Shown: positions 42,894-46,271 of the stretch, piece by piece
Numbering within the stretch: the stretch's first letter is position 1
Layout: the number at the start of each line of letters is the position of its first letter
Source of the DNA: Polysphondylium violaceum
Taxonomy: Eukaryota; Evosea; Eumycetozoa; Dictyosteliales; Dictyosteliaceae
NCBI GenBank assembly: GCA_000277445.1
Contig: AJWJ01000142.1
Span: 1 to 46,271 of the forward strand
DNA: 46,271 bases
Direction: 5' to 3'
Notes under the pieces: generated by a model
The model's database searches: none
What the model saw: the letters and a program-made list of their open reading frames with translations, nothing else
Told to the model about the DNA's origin: nothing
Program-made: the position numbers and the translations under genes

Positions 42894-44300
42894 ATGTCTT
42901 TACCTACATTAATACAAAAACAAATATTAGATTATATATATTATCAAGATAAGCAAGATTATATAACAAAAGGTGGAAAATATTCATTACGATATGCACT
43001 AGTTGATAAACAATGGTTCAAAATATCAAAACAAATACTCAATAACAATACTATTTTGCCAATAAACATCATAGAAAATAGTAATAATAGTAATAGTCAT
43101 AGCCAACTCAGATTAATAACAAAAGAATCAATACAACAAATAGCTATTAAATTTAGAGACATTAAAGGATATATAGAAATAGTAAACCGTCTGTATAAAT
43201 CAGTGAATTCTATTACAATCACACATAGTGATCACAATGATGGATGGATTAATGAATCGTTGTGGTTTTTAAATCATTTAAACAAACTAGATAGAATTGA
43301 CTCTATCAATGTAAACTTTGAAATGTCACTATTTTGCGAGAATCCAGCAAATACAAGGTTGGGTGAAAAAGAGATCAAAGTACCATTCAAATTTAAAACA
43401 AATCACTTTAAGGTCGAGTATCAGTATGAATGTGAAAACTATGAACTTAAAACGTATGCCTATATTTATGAAATGATAAAAGATTTAAATCCAAAGTCAA
43501 TAGAGTTTTTTTCAGATCCTGCTTCAGAGGACGGTGCAAGTCATCTAAAAATGTTCCATTCGTTATCTAAACTTGATAATCAATATCAGAGTATTTTAAT
43601 TGCGTATGATTACATACCATTGTATTCATTATACAGATTCCTTCAATCACCAACATTGAAAATTTTTAAATTCAACCTTCAATTTCATTTTATAAGGGCT
43701 TTATATAATGACAAACAAAATAATGATGATGGTGATGGTGGTGGTAACTTTAATTTTAACGTTATGGATAACTTTTTATTTAAAGATTTTCATAATAATT
43801 CTTATGAATTTGAAATGCAACAATGTATAGAAAACAATGTAAATGAAGATAATCAGGTCTATTGTACATTTGATGAATGGGGTGATTGCAATCCAACAAT
43901 ACCAAATTATTCGAAACAATTGTGGAAAGAATGTTTACATTTATTGGCAAACAACAAAACAATCACTGAATTATCAATTGGGGATACTATATGTGGTAAA
44001 CCATGCTATGGAGAGAAAAAAGCAGCATATCAACAACTGTTTGATGATTTATTAGACTCTTTATCAAAAAACAAATCAATTAAAACCCTTTCTTTTGATT
44101 TTGTAGAGCTTGATTTGGCACACCACCCTATTAACAAAGAATTCCTGTCAACTCTTATTCAAAACAATACCACATTGGAGTCCATATATGTTGGTGTCGA
44201 GTATAGAGATGGTATTATAAAATCTATGTTTGACGATCTCTCGAAATCTATGCCCTCAAATTCAAAATGTGTGATTAAAATTAATACTTATGAGCCTTGA
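42894..44300 (+). CDS. F-box-like / LRR-type dictyostelid family protein, function unknown
   Basis: Single exon, 468 residues, ending in TGA followed directly by TAA. The N-terminus (LPTLIQKQILDYIYYQDKQD, then YALVDKQWFKISKQIL) has the shape of an F-box-like helix set found in large dictyostelid families. The rest is a weak leucine-rich solenoid with scattered units such as NKTITELSIGDTICG, NKSIKTLSFDFVELDL and NTTLESIYVGVEYRDG. An Asp/Gly/Asn insertion lies near residue 280. I do not recognise an orthologue. A role as a ubiquitin-ligase adaptor would fit an F-box-LRR layout but is a guess. The stop is unusual here, since almost all other genes end in TAA or TAG. Confidence 0.78.
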   Translation: MSLPTLIQKQILDYIYYQDKQDYITKGGKYSLRYALVDKQWFKISKQILNNNTILPINIIENSNNSNSHSQLRLITKESIQQIAIKFRDIKGYIEIVNRLYKSVNSITITHSDHNDGWINESLWFLNHLNKLDRIDSINVNFEMSLFCENPANTRLGEKEIKVPFKFKTNHFKVEYQYECENYELKTYAYIYEMIKDLNPKSIEFFSDPASEDGASHLKMFHSLSKLDNQYQSILIAYDYIPLYSLYRFLQSPTLKIFKFNLQFHFIRALYNDKQNNDDGDGGGNFNFNVMDNFLFKDFHNNSYEFEMQQCIENNVNEDNQVYCTFDEWGDCNPTIPNYSKQLWKECLHLLANNKTITELSIGDTICGKPCYGEKKAAYQQLFDDLLDSLSKNKSIKTLSFDFVELDLAHHPINKEFLSTLIQNNTTLESIYVGVEYRDGIIKSMFDDLSKSMPSNSKCVIKINTYEP

Positions 44301-44375
44301 TAACTTGTATGGTTATTGCATTAATAAATTAAATAAACAAACTAGGCAATATTAACTTCATAATGTTATTTTATT

Positions 44376-46167
44376 TTACATTGGCATTTTTGGAGTGTTT
44401 GGATGATAGTTCATCTTTTTCATGTAGGATAAAAGTTGACCTGGAATTTCTTTGAGAGTTTCACTGGCGAGTTCTTGTGGGTTAGAGGCATAGTTTCTAA
44501 GTGGAACAAATTGAACAATATCTCTTTCGGCTCTAACACCTTTGCTAACAAGTGGCCCATCATCACCGTCCAATGTAACCATACTACTGAATGAATCGAG
44601 ACCAACACCGACAATAACAATCGAGAGTGGGAGAACTGATGCCTTGACAATGGCTTCAATGGTGTTGTCCATATCGGTGATTTCACCATCAGTGATAATC
44701 ATAAGAATGGTGTATTTTTGTTGCTCTTGTGATTGACCCTTGGCGGCAATTTTGGCAGCTTTGTCGATGAGTGGTGCAAAATAGGTTGGACCAGAGAATG
44801 AAACTTTGGTAATGTTGTTATAGTATGTATCCAATACACCTGGAACACCGAGAACTTCTGGGTTTTGAGTTAATGTCATTGGGAAACAATGGTCAGTGGC
44901 ATAAGAGTTTGGGAGAGAGGCACCAAAACCATATACACCTATTAAGCCATCGGTATCATATGGTGTAAGAACACTGCCAACCGATACAATAGCTTGGGCG
45001 TATTCGTTCGGTTTGGTTGGATGTTTATAGTGTAAACTGGTGGAAGAAGTTGGTTCACCATTGGAACCTGTGCAATCAATACCAACAATCAATGAAATCT
45101 CGCAACCACCATACAAGAAATCTAAGAATGAGAAATCCTTGACAAGTCTAGCATCATAAAATGAGACGAAACCAGAGTTTTTGTAATTGGATTTAGTTGT
45201 TTTCTTTGGATTGATTAAAGGAAACTCTTTTTTACCCAAAAGTACTTCATCCATGGTAGTGGAGAAAATACCAATCAAATCGTGATCACCAATGGAATCG
45301 TAATCAAAAACTTGAATTTGAATTGGTCTTTTCATATCTCCACCGTTTAAATTTTCCAATGGAATAACCATTTCTTTCCAAACTGGGTTCAATGTGTTTT
45401 TAATATATTCACTCTTGTAAACTTCAACAAATCCATTGGCTGTATCTTTGAATATTTTGTAATATGGATCTGATTTTCCAAATAAATCTTTCTATTTTAG
45501 TTTTATCAATCATTATTATATTAATAACAAATAAAACATCTGAGATATAAATGAACATACTTTATCTAAATTAAGACCACCTAATCTAAGTAATAAATTA
45601 TGACCTGTTTTGGCAATTTCTTCAAAAGTAATTTCAATTGATCCTGTAACTTTACCATGTTTATTTCTATTTTTGTTGGTCATTATGTTTACATTAATAA
45701 TAGTTTTCAATAATTATATCTACCTATAAAAAGTTTATACATACTTAATGTCTTTTACTACTCTTCTAGATTGTGATGCAACAATATTACCCAATGTAAT
45801 GCTCTAATTATTTGTTATTATTAGTATTAGAATTGATTACTAGATTAAACATCTAAAAGATACAAACAAGATCACCAATTGGATCATCATGATCAGCACT
45901 AGAGATTTCACCATCAACATCTACAACGGAAATTCTAAGATCTTGACTTTCTTCAAAATAGTAATCTATGAGAATAGGGGTTGCAAAAATTGGATTTAAA
46001 TTGTTTTTGATTTTTTCAGTTTTACCAATATAAGTTAGAGGTCTGTTTCCTCTCTTTTCAGAGACATAGATTTGTGGATCACTCTTTGAGAGTACATCCA
46101 AATTGGCAAGTTTGGTGCACTTGAATCTTAACTCGATCCTTGAGGTTGGTATGTGTGTAGTAGTCAT
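44376..46167 (-). CDS. Copine (two C2 domains plus vWA/copine domain)
   Basis: Exons 45868-46167, 45745-45803, 45561-45666 and 44376-45491 give 526 residues, the normal copine length. The first C2 domain starts RIELRFKCTKLANLDVLSKS and includes the Ca-binding Asp cluster (SKSDPQ, DVDGEISSADHDDPIGD). The second C2 domain contains LFGKSDPYYKIF, TLNPVWKEM and DYDSIGDHDLIG. The C-terminal copine/vWA domain includes the MIDAS-like GIDCTGSNGEPTS, then LIGVYGFGASLP and LMIITDGEITDM. Copines are cytosolic proteins that bind phospholipid membranes when calcium rises and act in membrane traffic and development in dictyostelids. The third exon was joined at the TAG before AAATAAACATGG; all phases close. 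Identification is firm; which copine paralogue (cpnA-F in D. discoideum) is not clear. Confidence 0.94.
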
Positions 46168-46271
46168 GTGTTTCGATGTATTACAAATATAATATTACAA
46201 ATGAAAAATGAAAGAAAAAAAGAATGGGGTGTTGGGATATTTAATTAGAAAAAAAAAAAATGCCCACCCAT
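46168..46271 (-). promoter_or_regulatory. Start of the copine promoter region
   Basis: The last 104 bp hold the immediate upstream DNA of the copine gene. It includes a short G/T patch (GGGGTGTTGGG, about 46226-46236) and an A run ending at the window edge. Too short to say more. Confidence 0.4.

Noticed and set aside
44298-44300. The F-box-like gene ends in TGA; considered as a second selenocysteine codon.
   Set aside because: The next codon is TAA, so readthrough would add only one residue, and there is no family support. Taken as the true stop.

Overview
The window is nuclear DNA of a dictyostelid social amoeba. The grounds are an AT-rich genome with homopolymer-rich intergenic DNA, short (about 50-90 nt) GT-AG introns with T-rich interiors, AAA-ATG start contexts, mostly TAA stops, asparagine/serine-rich tracts inside proteins, and several families typical of dictyostelids (FNIP repeats, crl-type cAMP-receptor-like GPCR, copine, TRAF-type zinc fingers). 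Coding sequence is less AT-extreme than I would expect for D. discoideum, so another dictyostelid genus such as Cavenderia or Heterostelium is plausible. This is inference; no marker gene fixes the species.

Layout. A plus-strand ING-type PHD-finger gene (80-1168) comes first. Fourteen consecutive minus-strand genes follow (1593-33902): uridine phosphorylase; XPF endonuclease; a PTEN-like phosphatase with a PH domain; a tandem pair of membrane-anchored beta-helix proteins; an ankyrin-TBC Rab-GAP; UTP6; a NUDIX hydrolase; an FNIP-repeat protein; a crl-type GPCR; a deiodinase-like selenoprotein; a UBP-finger sirtuin; a RING/TRAF-finger protein; and a large helical-repeat protein of unknown function. 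Six plus-strand genes come next (34875-44300): an RBBP6/Mpe1-like DWNN protein, four tandem secreted cysteine-rich paralogues, and an F-box-like protein. A minus-strand copine (44376-46167) closes the window. I see no transposon, retroelement, tRNA or rRNA gene.

Most genes are ordinary housekeeping or signalling genes. Three places stand out. (1) The gene at 26588-27358 has an in-frame TGA exactly at the selenocysteine of the deiodinase signature (GSFT-U-PPF), and its 3' UTR can fold into a form-2-like SECIS element (about 26376-26440, minus strand). (2) The four secreted paralogues at 37279-41977 pair an N-terminal domain carrying a C-x4-CGGY motif, reminiscent of a bacterial secreted domain, with a two-unit cysteine-rich tail. 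(3) The PTEN-like gene has an unusual phosphatase-C2-PH-(C2-like) order. The DNA between the helical-repeat gene and the RBBP6-like gene also contains a hairpin-rich, less AT-rich block that may be a 5' UTR exon followed by an unusually long intron, or a non-coding RNA.

Exon coordinates were read by eye from GT/AG sites, reading-frame continuity and family alignment from memory. No search or folding program was run.
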